In this document: positions 34,326 to 42,124 of the stretch, one piece after another
Layout of the letters: each line of letters starts with the position of its first letter
Position numbering within the stretch: position 1 is the first letter of the stretch
DNA from: Streptomyces sp. NBC_00239
GTDB lineage: Bacteria; Actinomycetota; Actinomycetes; Streptomycetales; Streptomycetaceae
Assembly: GCF_036194065.1 (NCBI RefSeq)
Contig: NZ_CP108095.1
Location: 3,348,001 to 3,412,000 of the forward strand
Direction: 5' to 3'
DNA length: 64,000 nt
Notes under the pieces: generated by a model
What the model was told of the DNA's origin: nothing
The model's input: only the letters and a program-made list of their open reading frames with translations
Databases searched by the model: none
Translations under genes and position numbers: made by a program

Positions 34326-34802
34326 ATGTCTTCTGACACCTCTTCCGCGATCGGCGACGTCGAGGGCGTGAGCCTCTACGACGTCGACAACCCGGCCCCG
34401 TACATCGAGGCACCGCGCAAGCGCACCGGCAAGACGCCGCGCTCGACCCGCGGCAACTTCGAGATGGTCGCGTGGCTGTTCATGCGTCTCTCGGGCATCG
34501 TCCTGGTCGTGCTCGTCCTCGGCCACCTGCTGATCCAGCTGGTGCTCGACGGCGGCGTCTCCAAGATCGGCTTCGCCTTCGTGGCCGGCCGCTGGGCCTC
34601 GCCGTTCTGGCAGGTCTGGGACCTGCTGATGCTGTGGCTGGCGATGCTGCACGGCGCCAACGGCCTGCGTACCGTCATCAACGACTACGCGGAGCGCGCC
34701 AACACGCGGCTGTGGCTGAAGGGCCTGCTCTACACCGCCACGGTGTTCACCATCCTTCTGGGCACGCTGGTGATCTTCACCTTCGACCCGAACATCCGCT
34801 AG
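34326..34802 (+). CDS. sdhD: succinate dehydrogenase hydrophobic membrane anchor subunit
   Basis: A 158-residue subunit with an N-terminal acidic cytoplasmic tail of about 50 residues, then three membrane helices: MVAWLFMRLSGIVLVVLVLG, VWDLLMLWLAMLHGANGL, and ATVFTILLGTLVIF. The conserved HGANGLRTVINDY element near residue 116 contributes to heme and quinone binding. Start ATG 34326 has GGGAAG 9 nt upstream; GTG 34317, overlapping the sdhC stop by 4 nt, is an alternative. Second gene of the operon. Confidence 0.93.
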   Translation: MSSDTSSAIGDVEGVSLYDVDNPAPYIEAPRKRTGKTPRSTRGNFEMVAWLFMRLSGIVLVVLVLGHLLIQLVLDGGVSKIGFAFVAGRWASPFWQVWDLLMLWLAMLHGANGLRTVINDYAERANTRLWLKGLLYTATVFTILLGTLVIFTFDPNIR

Positions 34803-34824
34803 GCACGGGCTGAGGCAACCGACT

Positions 34825-36579
34825 ATGAAGATCCACAAGTACGACACCGTCATCGTCGGCGCCGGTGGCGCGGGCATGCGCGCCGCCATCGAGGCGACGA
34901 AGCGCAGCCGCACCGCCGTCCTGACGAAGCTGTACCCGACCCGCTCCCACACGGGTGCCGCGCAGGGCGGCATGGCCGCCGCGCTGGCGAACGTGGAAGA
35001 GGACAACTGGGAGTGGCACACCTTCGACACGGTCAAGGGCGGTGACTACCTGGTCGACCAGGACGCCGCCGAGATCCTGGCGAAGGAGGCCATCGACGCG
35101 GTCCTCGACCTGGAGAAGATGGGCCTGCCGTTCAACCGCACCCCGGACGGCACCATCGACCAGCGCCGCTTCGGCGGCCACTCGCGCAACCACGGCGAGG
35201 CCCCGGTCCGCCGGTCCTGCTACGCCGCGGACCGCACCGGTCACATGATCCTCCAGACGCTGTACCAGAACTGCGTCAAGGAGGGCGTGGAGTTCTTCAA
35301 CGAGTTCTACGTCCTGGACCAGCTGATCACCGAGGTCGACGGGGTCAAGCACTCCGCGGGCGTCGTGGCGTACGAGCTGGCCACCGGCGAGCTGCACGTC
35401 TTCCAGGCGAAGTCCGTCATCTACGCCTCCGGCGGCACCGGCAAGTTCTTCAAGGTGACCTCCAACGCGCACACCCTCACCGGCGACGGCCAGGCGGCCT
35501 GCTACCGGCGCGGTCTGCCGCTGGAGGACATGGAGTTCTTCCAGTTCCACCCGACGGGCATCTGGCGCATGGGCATCCTGCTGACGGAGGGCGCCCGCGG
35601 TGAGGGCGGCATCCTCCGCAACAAGGACGGCGAGCGCTTCATGGAGAAGTACGCGCCGGTCATGAAGGACCTCGCGTCCCGTGACGTCGTCTCGCGCTCC
35701 ATCTACACGGAGATCCGTGAGGGCCGCGGCTGCGGTCCCGCCGGGGACCACGTGTACCTGGACCTGACGCACCTCCCGCCGGAGCAGCTGGACGCCAAGC
35801 TCCCGGACATCACGGAGTTCGCGCGCACCTACCTGGGCATCGAGCCGTACACGGACCCGATCCCGATCCAGCCCACCGCGCACTACGCCATGGGCGGCAT
35901 CCCGACCAACGTCGAGGGTGAGGTCCTCTCGGACAACACCACCGTCGTCCCGGGCCTGTACGCGGCCGGCGAGGTCGCGTGCGTCTCCGTGCACGGCGCC
36001 AACCGCCTGGGCACCAACTCGCTGCTGGACATCAACGTGTTCGGCAAGCGCTCCGGCATCGCGGCGGCGCGGTACGCCGCCGAGAACGACTACGTCGAGC
36101 TGCCGGAGAACCCGGCCCAGCTCGTGGTCGACCAGGTCGAGCGGCTGCGCAACTCCACGGGCCACGAGCGGGTCGCCGACCTGCGTCTGGAGCTCCAGGA
36201 GACGATGGACGCCAACGTGATGGTGTTCCGCACCGAGCAGACGATCAAGACCGCGGTCGAGAAGATCGCGGAGCTGCGCGAGCGGTACCACAACGTCTCG
36301 ATCCAGGACAAGGGCAAGCGGTTCAACACGGACCTGCTGGAAGCCATCGAGCTGGGCAACCTGCTCGACCTGGCCGAGGTCATGGCCGTGTCGGCCCTGG
36401 CCCGCAAGGAGTCCCGCGGCGGTCACTACCGCGAGGACTACCCGAACCGCGACGACGTCAACTTCATGCGCCACACCATGGCGTACCGCGAGGTCGGCGA
36501 CGACGGCACGGACTCGGTCCGCCTCGACTACAAGCCGGTCGTCACCACCCGCTACCAGCCGATGGAGCGTAAGTACTGA
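34825..36579 (+). CDS. sdhA: succinate dehydrogenase flavoprotein subunit
   Basis: A 584-residue FAD enzyme that oxidises succinate to fumarate in the TCA cycle. It has the dinucleotide-binding start YDTVIVGAGGAGMRAAIEA, the covalent FAD site THTGA-like SHTGAAQGG near residue 42, the substrate-site HPTGIW, the RSIYTEIREGRGCG loop with the catalytic Arg, HYAMGGIPTN, and GANRLGTNSLLD. Length is normal. It is separated from sdhD by 22 nt and ends overlapping sdhB by one base. Confidence 0.97.
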   Translation: MKIHKYDTVIVGAGGAGMRAAIEATKRSRTAVLTKLYPTRSHTGAAQGGMAAALANVEEDNWEWHTFDTVKGGDYLVDQDAAEILAKEAIDAVLDLEKMGLPFNRTPDGTIDQRRFGGHSRNHGEAPVRRSCYAADRTGHMILQTLYQNCVKEGVEFFNEFYVLDQLITEVDGVKHSAGVVAYELATGELHVFQAKSVIYASGGTGKFFKVTSNAHTLTGDGQAACYRRGLPLEDMEFFQFHPTGIWRMGILLTEGARGEGGILRNKDGERFMEKYAPVMKDLASRDVVSRSIYTEIREGRGCGPAGDHVYLDLTHLPPEQLDAKLPDITEFARTYLGIEPYTDPIPIQPTAHYAMGGIPTNVEGEVLSDNTTVVPGLYAAGEVACVSVHGANRLGTNSLLDINVFGKRSGIAAARYAAENDYVELPENPAQLVVDQVERLRNSTGHERVADLRLELQETMDANVMVFRTEQTIKTAVEKIAELRERYHNVSIQDKGKRFNTDLLEAIELGNLLDLAEVMAVSALARKESRGGHYREDYPNRDDVNFMRHTMAYREVGDDGTDSVRLDYKPVVTTRYQPMERKY

Positions 36580-37337
36580 TGGCTACCCCGACCCTGGACA
36601 AGATGGAAGAGGCGGCCGCGGCCTCCCCGTTCATCACGGTCACGTTCCGGATCCGCCGCTACAACCCCGAGGTGTCGGAAGACGCCCAGTGGCAGGACTT
36701 CCAGATCGAGATCGACCCGAAGGAGCGCGTGCTCGACGGTCTCCACAAGATCAAGTGGGACCTCGACGGCACGCTGACCTTCCGCCGGTCGTGCGCGCAC
36801 GGCATCTGCGGCTCCGACGCGATGCGGATCAACGGCAAGAACAGGCTCGCCTGCAAGACGCTGATCAAGGACATCAACCCGGAGAAGCCCATCACCGTCG
36901 AGGCCATCAAGGGCCTCACCGTGATGAAGGACCTCATCGTCGACATGGAGCCCTTCTTCCAGGCGTACCGGGACGTCATGCCGTTCCTGGTCACCAAGGG
37001 CAACGAGCCGACGCGCGAGCGCCTGCAGTCCGCCGAGGACCGCGAGCGCTTCGACGACACCACCAAGTGCATCCTGTGCGCCGCGTGCACGTCCTCGTGC
37101 CCGGTGTTCTGGAACGACGGCCAGTACTTCGGCCCGGCGGCGATCGTCAACGCGCACCGCTTCATCTTCGACTCGCGCGACGAGGCCGGCGAGCAGCGGC
37201 TGGAGATCCTGAACGACAAGGACGGCGTGTGGCGCTGCCGCACGACCTTCAACTGCACCGACGCGTGCCCCCGCGGCATCGAGGTCACGAAGGCCATCCA
37301 GGAAGTCAAGCGCGCGCTCATCACGCGCCGTTTCTGA
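36579..37337 (+). CDS. sdhB: succinate dehydrogenase iron-sulfur subunit
   Basis: A 252-residue protein carrying three clusters that pass electrons from FAD to quinone. The [2Fe-2S] site is SCAHGICGSDAMRINGKNRL followed by a Cys, in which Asp replaces the third Cys as in E. coli SdhB. The [4Fe-4S] and [3Fe-4S] sites are CILCAACTSSCPVF and CRTTFNCTDACPRG with the ligand Cys residues in place. The ATG overlaps the sdhA stop codon. The four genes form one operon, ended by a strong terminator 29 nt downstream. Confidence 0.97.
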   Translation: MATPTLDKMEEAAAASPFITVTFRIRRYNPEVSEDAQWQDFQIEIDPKERVLDGLHKIKWDLDGTLTFRRSCAHGICGSDAMRINGKNRLACKTLIKDINPEKPITVEAIKGLTVMKDLIVDMEPFFQAYRDVMPFLVTKGNEPTRERLQSAEDRERFDDTTKCILCAACTSSCPVFWNDGQYFGPAAIVNAHRFIFDSRDEAGEQRLEILNDKDGVWRCRTTFNCTDACPRGIEVTKAIQEVKRALITRRF

Positions 37338-37365
37338 CCTGACCCCTGGCCGTCTTCCGGCCGCA

Positions 37366-37405
37366 CGAGGGCCCCGCTCCCGGTTTTCCGGGGGCGGGGC
37401 CCTCG
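37366..37405 (+). terminator. terminator of the sdhCDAB operon
   Basis: A 12-bp perfect stem (CGAGGGCCCCGC and complement) enclosing a second 5-bp stem (CCCGG/CCGGG) with a TTTT loop. No U-tract follows, which is normal in Streptomyces. Confidence 0.9.
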
Positions 37406-37594
37406 TCGTCGTCCAAGGGCGTCTGCCCGACCCGGGCCACGGTCGCGTACGGGACGCCCCCGTCGACCTCCCGGACGGTCCCGCCGAGGGGCTGACGATC
37501 GGCGCGGAGCCGACGCGCCCGTAGGTGGCGTATCAGGGTGGGGTAGGGGGTGTCCCCGATGGGCGGGGGATCATGGTCGCGGGATTCTTGGGGC

Positions 37595-38755
37595 ATGAAG
37601 AACTCGACCGCACACACGGCCCGTTGGATCTCCCTCGCCGCCTCCGGCGCGGCGCTCGTGGCACTGTCGGTGGGCGCCCTGCCCGCCGGGGCCGCCGAGC
37701 GGCCGTCGGCCGGTGCGGTCGCCGGCACGGTCACCGCCGGCACGGTCACCGGCTCCGGCACGATAGACCGGGGCGCGTTGCGGCAGGCGCTGGCCGGAGT
37801 GCCGGACGAGGTGATCGCCGGGGCCATGGCCCGGGTGGGCGGCCGGGACGGCCGGTGGAGAGGGACCGCGGGCGGACTGTCGACCGACCCCCAGGCCTCG
37901 CTGCGGATCGGCAGCATCACCAAGCTGTTCACCTCCACCGTGGTGCTCCAGCTGGTCGGTGAAGGCCGGCTGCGCCTGGACACCCCGGTCCAGGAGGTCC
38001 TGCCCGGCACCTTCCCGGCGCACTGGGCGCCGATCACCATCGAGGAACTCCTCAGTCACACCAGCGGGCTGCCGGCGCCGCGGTGCCTGGAGCGGGACCG
38101 GCCCTACACGCCGGCCGAGCTGGTGGCGAACGTGGCGGGGTGCGGCATCGACCCGACCCCGAAGGGGCAGATCACCCAGGTCTACAGCGGCGTCAACTAC
38201 TTCGTGCTCGGCCTGGCCGTCGAGAAGGTCACCGGACGGCCGTTCGCGCAGGAGGTGCAGCGGCGGATCGCCCGGCCGCTGGGACTGCGGCACACGTACG
38301 TGCCCGCGGCCGGTGACACCGCGATACCGTCGCCCTCGCTCGCGGCGCCCACTCCGGTGGACCCCTGGCCCTGGGCCGAGGGCGGGATGATCTCCAGCGC
38401 CCCCGATCTGGAGCGGTTCCTGACGCAGCTGCTGCGCGGCCGGCTGCTGCCGCCCGCCCAGCAGAAGGTCCTGTTCGAGATGCCCGCACACGCGGAGCGC
38501 GGCTTCAGCCGGGCCGGCATGCAGTACTACCGGCTGCCCGACGGCACCGAGGTATGGGGCAAGACGGGTTCCTACGGTGCCTACGTGAGCGGCGTGTTCG
38601 CCACCCGGAGCCAGAGCCGGGTCCTGGTCTACTCGCTGATACCCACCGGCTTCCGGCCGGAGCCCAAGGAGGGCGAGCCCCGGCCCCGCTTCCCGGAGGA
38701 GCCGTACATCAATCGGATCGCGCAGGCGGCCTTCGGCGGGGCGGTCGGGCGGTGA
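37595..38755 (+). CDS. serine hydrolase (beta-lactamase/DD-peptidase fold)
   Basis: A 386-residue exported protein: MKNSTAHTARW, hydrophobic core, and a signal cleavage around AGAAE near residue 35. The class-C beta-lactamase/DD-peptidase fold motifs are complete: S-I-T-K in IGSITKLF (nucleophile), Y-S-G-V-N-Y (Y-x-N type), and WGKTGSYG near the C-terminus (H/K-T-G). Homologues act as D-alanyl-D-alanine carboxypeptidases or esterases. The ATG at 37595 lacks a strong Shine-Dalgarno site. It stands alone downstream of sdh. Its stop codon is inside a short tandem repeat. Confidence 0.85.
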   Translation: MKNSTAHTARWISLAASGAALVALSVGALPAGAAERPSAGAVAGTVTAGTVTGSGTIDRGALRQALAGVPDEVIAGAMARVGGRDGRWRGTAGGLSTDPQASLRIGSITKLFTSTVVLQLVGEGRLRLDTPVQEVLPGTFPAHWAPITIEELLSHTSGLPAPRCLERDRPYTPAELVANVAGCGIDPTPKGQITQVYSGVNYFVLGLAVEKVTGRPFAQEVQRRIARPLGLRHTYVPAAGDTAIPSPSLAAPTPVDPWPWAEGGMISSAPDLERFLTQLLRGRLLPPAQQKVLFEMPAHAERGFSRAGMQYYRLPDGTEVWGKTGSYGAYVSGVFATRSQSRVLVYSLIPTGFRPEPKEGEPRPRFPEEPYINRIAQAAFGGAVGR

Positions 38756-38833
38756 CGGCGCGGGGCGGTGACGGCGCGGGGCGGGAGGGCAGGGGTGCGG
38801 GAGGGCACGGGTGCGGGAGGGCGCGGGTGCGGG
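38750..38833. repeat. 16-bp tandem repeats at the 3' end of the serine hydrolase gene
   Basis: CGGTGACGGCGCGGGG occurs twice in tandem (38750-38765 and 38766-38781), the first copy holding the stop codon. From about 38792 a second 16-bp unit (CGGGTGCGGGAGGGCR) repeats about two and a half times up to 38833, just before the next gene's promoter. Confidence 0.8.
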
Positions 38834-38875
38834 AATTCACTGGGGTGGGACGGGTGGGGGTGCCAGGATGACCGG

Positions 38876-39634
38876 ATGATCATTTCTCATGATGTGGACG
38901 GGTCGCCGCAGGCACCCGCCGTGGTCCTCCTGCACTCGTCCGTCTGCGACCGCCGGATGTGGGACCCCCAGTGGAAGCCGCTGGCCGAGGCCGGCTTCCG
39001 GGTGGTCCGCGCCGACTTCCGCACCTGTGGCGAATCCCCGGCGGGGACGGAGCCGTACTCCGACGACACCGACGTACTCGACCTGCTGGACAGCCTCGGC
39101 ATCGAGCGGGCCGCGCTGGTCGGATCCTCGTACGGCGGCCGGGTCGCGTTGCGGATCGCCTCGATGCACCCGGAGCGGGTGACCTCGCTCGCGCTGCTCT
39201 GCACGGCACTGCCCGGGCAGCAGCGGGGCCCGGAACTCCAGGCGTTCCGCACGGCGGAGGACGCGCTGCTGGAGTCCGGCGACCTCGACGGCGCGGTGCA
39301 GCTCAACGTCCGGACCTGGCTGGGGCCCGAGGCCGGGCAGGAGGCGCGGGAACTGGTCGCGCGGATGCAGCGCCGCATCTTCGAGGTGTCCCTCGCCCCG
39401 GGCGCCGGGGACCACGAACTCCCCGAGCCCGAGGTGGACCTGTCCGCCGTGACGCCCCGCACCCTGGTCCTGTCCGGGGCCCACGACGTCGCCGACTTCC
39501 GGGCGATCGCCGCCGCGCTGCCCGCACAGCTCCCGGACGCCCGTCACGTGGAACTCCCGTGGGCCGGACACCTGCCCTCGCTGGAGCGCCCGGCCGAGAT
39601 CACCGCCCTGCTGCGGGAGTTCCTGACCGCCTAG
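38876..39634 (+). CDS. alpha/beta hydrolase
   Basis: A 252-residue alpha/beta hydrolase, 3-oxoadipate enol-lactonase-like in layout: PAVVLLHSSVCDRRMWDPQW with the oxyanion region, RVVRADFRTCGESP, the nucleophile elbow VGSSYGGRVAL (Ser in G-S-S-Y-G) near residue 82, a strand LVLSGAHDVADF with a possible acidic residue, and PWAGHLPSLERP with the catalytic His. The substrate cannot be read from sequence. The ATG at 38876 follows CAGGAT at a distance of 6 nt, suggesting a leaderless transcript. Confidence 0.85.
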   Translation: MIISHDVDGSPQAPAVVLLHSSVCDRRMWDPQWKPLAEAGFRVVRADFRTCGESPAGTEPYSDDTDVLDLLDSLGIERAALVGSSYGGRVALRIASMHPERVTSLALLCTALPGQQRGPELQAFRTAEDALLESGDLDGAVQLNVRTWLGPEAGQEARELVARMQRRIFEVSLAPGAGDHELPEPEVDLSAVTPRTLVLSGAHDVADFRAIAAALPAQLPDARHVELPWAGHLPSLERPAEITALLREFLTA

Positions 39635-39721
39635 CCGGGCGCGCCACCCGGGGGCGTCTCCGGGGCGCGCCTCCGGGCCGCGTCGGCTCGACGCACCGCG
39701 GGGGCGCGTCGCCCGGCCGCC

Positions 39722-39913
39722 TCAGCGGGCGCGGTCCGCCGACCGGGCGGCCATGGCCAGGGCGACCACCCACCCGATCAGCGACCAGCCGAGGAACAGA
39801 TTGACCACGAGCACCGAGCCCCGGTTCGGCACGCTCCTCGCGAAGGCGATCACCGCCGGGATGAAGTAGAGGAGTACCAGCACCAGCAGTACTCCGGGAC
39901 CCACGTTGTCCAT
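39722..39913 (-). CDS. small membrane protein, superinfection immunity family
   Basis: A 63-residue protein with two hydrophobic helices: VLLVLVLLYFIPAVIAFAR and VVNLFLGWSLIGWVVALAMA. The NLFLGW-x-x-IGW pattern is the hallmark of the Imm_superinfect family (PF14373), named for T4 Imm but widespread in bacterial chromosomes with no known phage role. It is isolated, convergent with the hydrolase gene. Confidence 0.75.
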   Translation of the reverse strand: MDNVGPGVLLVLVLLYFIPAVIAFARSVPNRGSVLVVNLFLGWSLIGWVVALAMAARSADRAR

Positions 39914-40249
39914 CGCCCCAACCCCCTCTTGCGCCTGTCGGGCGGCCGTCTGCCGCCGGCCCGCGCTCGCTGCCCGGGCGCCCTGCCCCCATCGTTCGGC
40001 AGGGCGCGTGCAGCCCTTCGTACCAAGCCGGTCCGGTGGCCACCAGCGGCCCGGGCGGTGCCGACCGGCATCCGCCCCGCATCCGACCGCGACCCGCCCC
40101 GAACAGCCCCCGGCCGACCCCCGCCCCCCTTCGCGCCACCGCGCGCACTGCCGACTGAACGCGTTCAGAAGTTTCGCTTGAACGTGTTCAAAACAAGCCC
40201 TACAGTGAGTCCTGTCAGCTTTTTGAACACGTTCAAGGAGGCGGGGGGC
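39914..40249 (+). promoter_or_regulatory. promoter with three palindromic operators for the TetR operon
   Basis: Three related dyads occur: TGAACGCGTTCA at about 40156-40167, TTGAACGTGTTCAA at about 40178-40191, and TTGAACACGTTCAA at 40223-40236. Between the last two lies a good promoter: -35 TTGAAC (within the second dyad), 17-nt spacer, -10 TACAGT (40201-40206). The third dyad sits just past the expected transcription start and next to the AAGGAGG ribosome site. Binding to any of them would block transcription. The earlier part, 39914-40150, is GC-rich with no gene that I can support. Confidence 0.8.
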
Positions 40250-40654
40250 ATGGACCTCACCGTGGTCGCGTACGTCATCTACCTGCTCATCAGCGTCGGG
40301 CTCACCATCTGGGTGGCCCGCACGCTCACCAGCAACGGGCGGATCTTCATCTCGGACGTCCTACAGGGCAACGAAAAGCTCGCGGACGCCGTCAACCACC
40401 TGCTGGTGGTGGGCTTCTACCTGGTCAACCTCGGCTTCGTCACGCTCTACCTGCGGGCCGCCGACAGCGTCGAGGACGCGCGGGGCCTGTTCGAGGCGCT
40501 CTCGGTCAAGCTCGGCGTGGTCCTGCTGGTGCTCGGCTTCATGCACCTGGCCAACGTCTGGGTGCTGAACAAGATCCGCCGCCGGGGTGTCATGGAGCGT
40601 GAGAACACCCCGCCGGTCGCCCCGCAGGGCTGGACCACCCCCGCCGGAGCCTGA
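40250..40654 (+). CDS. small integral membrane protein of the TetR operon
   Basis: A 134-residue protein with three membrane helices: VVAYVIYLLISVGLTIWVA, HLLVVGFYLVNLGFVTLYL and KLGVVLLVLGFMHLANVWVL. Between helices is a conserved-looking polar stretch (NGRIFISDVLQGNEKLADAV). No family function known to me. It has an excellent ribosome site (AAGGAGG) and is the first gene after the triple-operator promoter, so it is likely the main target of the TetR regulator. The thiol-disulfide oxidoreductase-like gene starts 3 nt after its stop. Confidence 0.75.
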   Translation: MDLTVVAYVIYLLISVGLTIWVARTLTSNGRIFISDVLQGNEKLADAVNHLLVVGFYLVNLGFVTLYLRAADSVEDARGLFEALSVKLGVVLLVLGFMHLANVWVLNKIRRRGVMERENTPPVAPQGWTTPAGA

Positions 40655-40656
40655 CC

Positions 40657-41061
40657 GTGTACGCGGTCCGGAGCCTGACCGTCCTGTACGACGCCCACTG
40701 CCCGCTCTGCGTGCACATCCGGCAGTGGCTGCTGGGCCAGCGGTGGCTCGTACCGCTCTCGCTCGTCCCGGCCGGCTCCTTCGAGGCGCGCAAGCGCTTC
40801 CCGGCGCTGGACCACGAGGCGACGCTGCGGGAGATCACCGTGATCGGGGACGCCGGGCAGGTGTTCACCGGCACCAGCGCCTTCATCGTGTGCCTGTGGG
40901 CACTGGCCGAGCACCGGCCGAAGGCCCACTGGCTGGCCACTCCGGCCGGTCGGCCCTTCGCACGGGCCACCATGCTCGCCGCGGCGAAATACCGGGAGGT
41001 CACCCGGGCCGTGGCGGAATGCACCGACGGGGCGTGCCCGGCTCCCGGAATGCCCGGATAG
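40657..41061 (+). CDS. DCC-family thiol-disulfide oxidoreductase-like protein (DUF393)
   Basis: A 134-residue protein with the family motif near its start: VLYDAHCPLCVHIRQWL, i.e. D-x-x-C-x-x-C, a thioredoxin-like redox pair. LVPLSLVPAGSFEARKRFPAL and HWLATPAGRPFARATML are the usual helices of the family. Function in the family is poorly known, though the motif suggests disulfide exchange. GTG start 3 nt after the membrane-protein gene; two Cys residues near the C-terminus (ECTDGACP) are extra. Co-transcribed with the membrane protein and probably with the TetR gene. Confidence 0.8.
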   Translation: MYAVRSLTVLYDAHCPLCVHIRQWLLGQRWLVPLSLVPAGSFEARKRFPALDHEATLREITVIGDAGQVFTGTSAFIVCLWALAEHRPKAHWLATPAGRPFARATMLAAAKYREVTRAVAECTDGACPAPGMPG

Positions 41062-41072
41062 GCTCGGACACC

Positions 41073-42077
41073 GTGACAGACACGAAGTCCCCGGATCCGA
41101 AGGCCACCGCCGCGACCGACGCCGGTGCGGCCGATGCCAAGGCGGCCAAGAGCGAGCAGACCCGCACGCTCATCCTGGAAACCGCGCTCCGCCTGTTCCA
41201 GGAGCGCGGTTTCGACAAGACGACGATGCGGGGCATCGCCAAGGAGGCCGGGGTCTCCGTCGGCAACGCGTACTACTACTTCGAGTCGAAGGAACATCTG
41301 GTCCAGGGCTTCTACGACCGGATCGGCGCCGAGCACCAGCGGGCGGTCCGGCCGGTCCTCGACACGGAGACGGACCTGCAGGCCCGACTGGCGGGGGTCC
41401 TGACGTCCTGGCTCGACATCGCGGCGCCGTACCACGAGTTCGCCGCCCAGTTCTTCAAGAACGCGGCCGACCCGGAGAGTCCGCTCAGCCCGTTCTCCGC
41501 GGAGTCCGAGCCGGCCCGGCGGCAGGCCATCGACATGCACCGCGAGGTGCTCGCCGGGGCGAAGACGAAGGTGCCGGCCGAGCTCGCGGACATCCTGCCC
41601 GAGCTGATGTGGCTCTCCCAGATGGGCCTGGTCCTCTACTGGGTGTTCGACCGCTCCGAGAACAGCGAGAAGACGCGGCGGATGGCCGAGCGCGGGGCGG
41701 CGCTGACCACCCGCGGCATCGTCCTCGCCCGGTTCCGGGTGATGCGCCCGCTGGTGCGGGAACTGCACGAGCTGTTCGACGACTTCCTGCCGGGCATGGT
41801 GCAGACCGCCGCCGCGGCGAAGACCGCCAAGAGCGCGAAGAGCGCGGCCGGTACGACCGGTACGACCGGTACGGACACCGCGGCCGGTACGGAGAGCACG
41901 GCCGGTGCGGGGGCCGGCAAGGCAGCGAAGACGGCCAAGGGCGCGAGGACCGTCAGGAGCGTACGGACCTTCAAGCGCGCCTCCTCGGCCGCCCCGGACG
42001 CCTCCACCACCGCGGAGGCCCCGGGAGCCCAGGACGCCCCGGACGCCGAGCGCCCCGGGAGCACCGCGGGCGACTGA
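41073..42077 (+). CDS. TetR-family transcriptional regulator with long low-complexity tail
   Basis: A 334-residue regulator. After a 30-residue disordered Asp/Ala N-terminus comes the TetR HTH (LILETALRLFQERGFDKTTM, GIAKEAGVSVGNAYYYFESK) at about residues 33-80, and a ligand-binding helical domain to about 235. The last 95 residues are low complexity: Ala/Lys/Ser then three copies of the 9-nt unit GGTACGACC (Gly-Thr-Thr). Start GTG 41073 is preceded by TAGGCT at 8 nt and no Shine-Dalgarno, so it may also have its own leaderless promoter. The GAAC-x-x-GTTC dyads upstream of the operon are its likely operators, making this an autoregulated module. Confidence 0.88.
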   Translation: MTDTKSPDPKATAATDAGAADAKAAKSEQTRTLILETALRLFQERGFDKTTMRGIAKEAGVSVGNAYYYFESKEHLVQGFYDRIGAEHQRAVRPVLDTETDLQARLAGVLTSWLDIAAPYHEFAAQFFKNAADPESPLSPFSAESEPARRQAIDMHREVLAGAKTKVPAELADILPELMWLSQMGLVLYWVFDRSENSEKTRRMAERGAALTTRGIVLARFRVMRPLVRELHELFDDFLPGMVQTAAAAKTAKSAKSAAGTTGTTGTDTAAGTESTAGAGAGKAAKTAKGARTVRSVRTFKRASSAAPDASTTAEAPGAQDAPDAERPGSTAGD

Positions 42078-42124
42078 GGTGTTCCGCCGCGCCGGTCACC
42101 CGGTCGGGGCGGCGCCGGGCCGGC

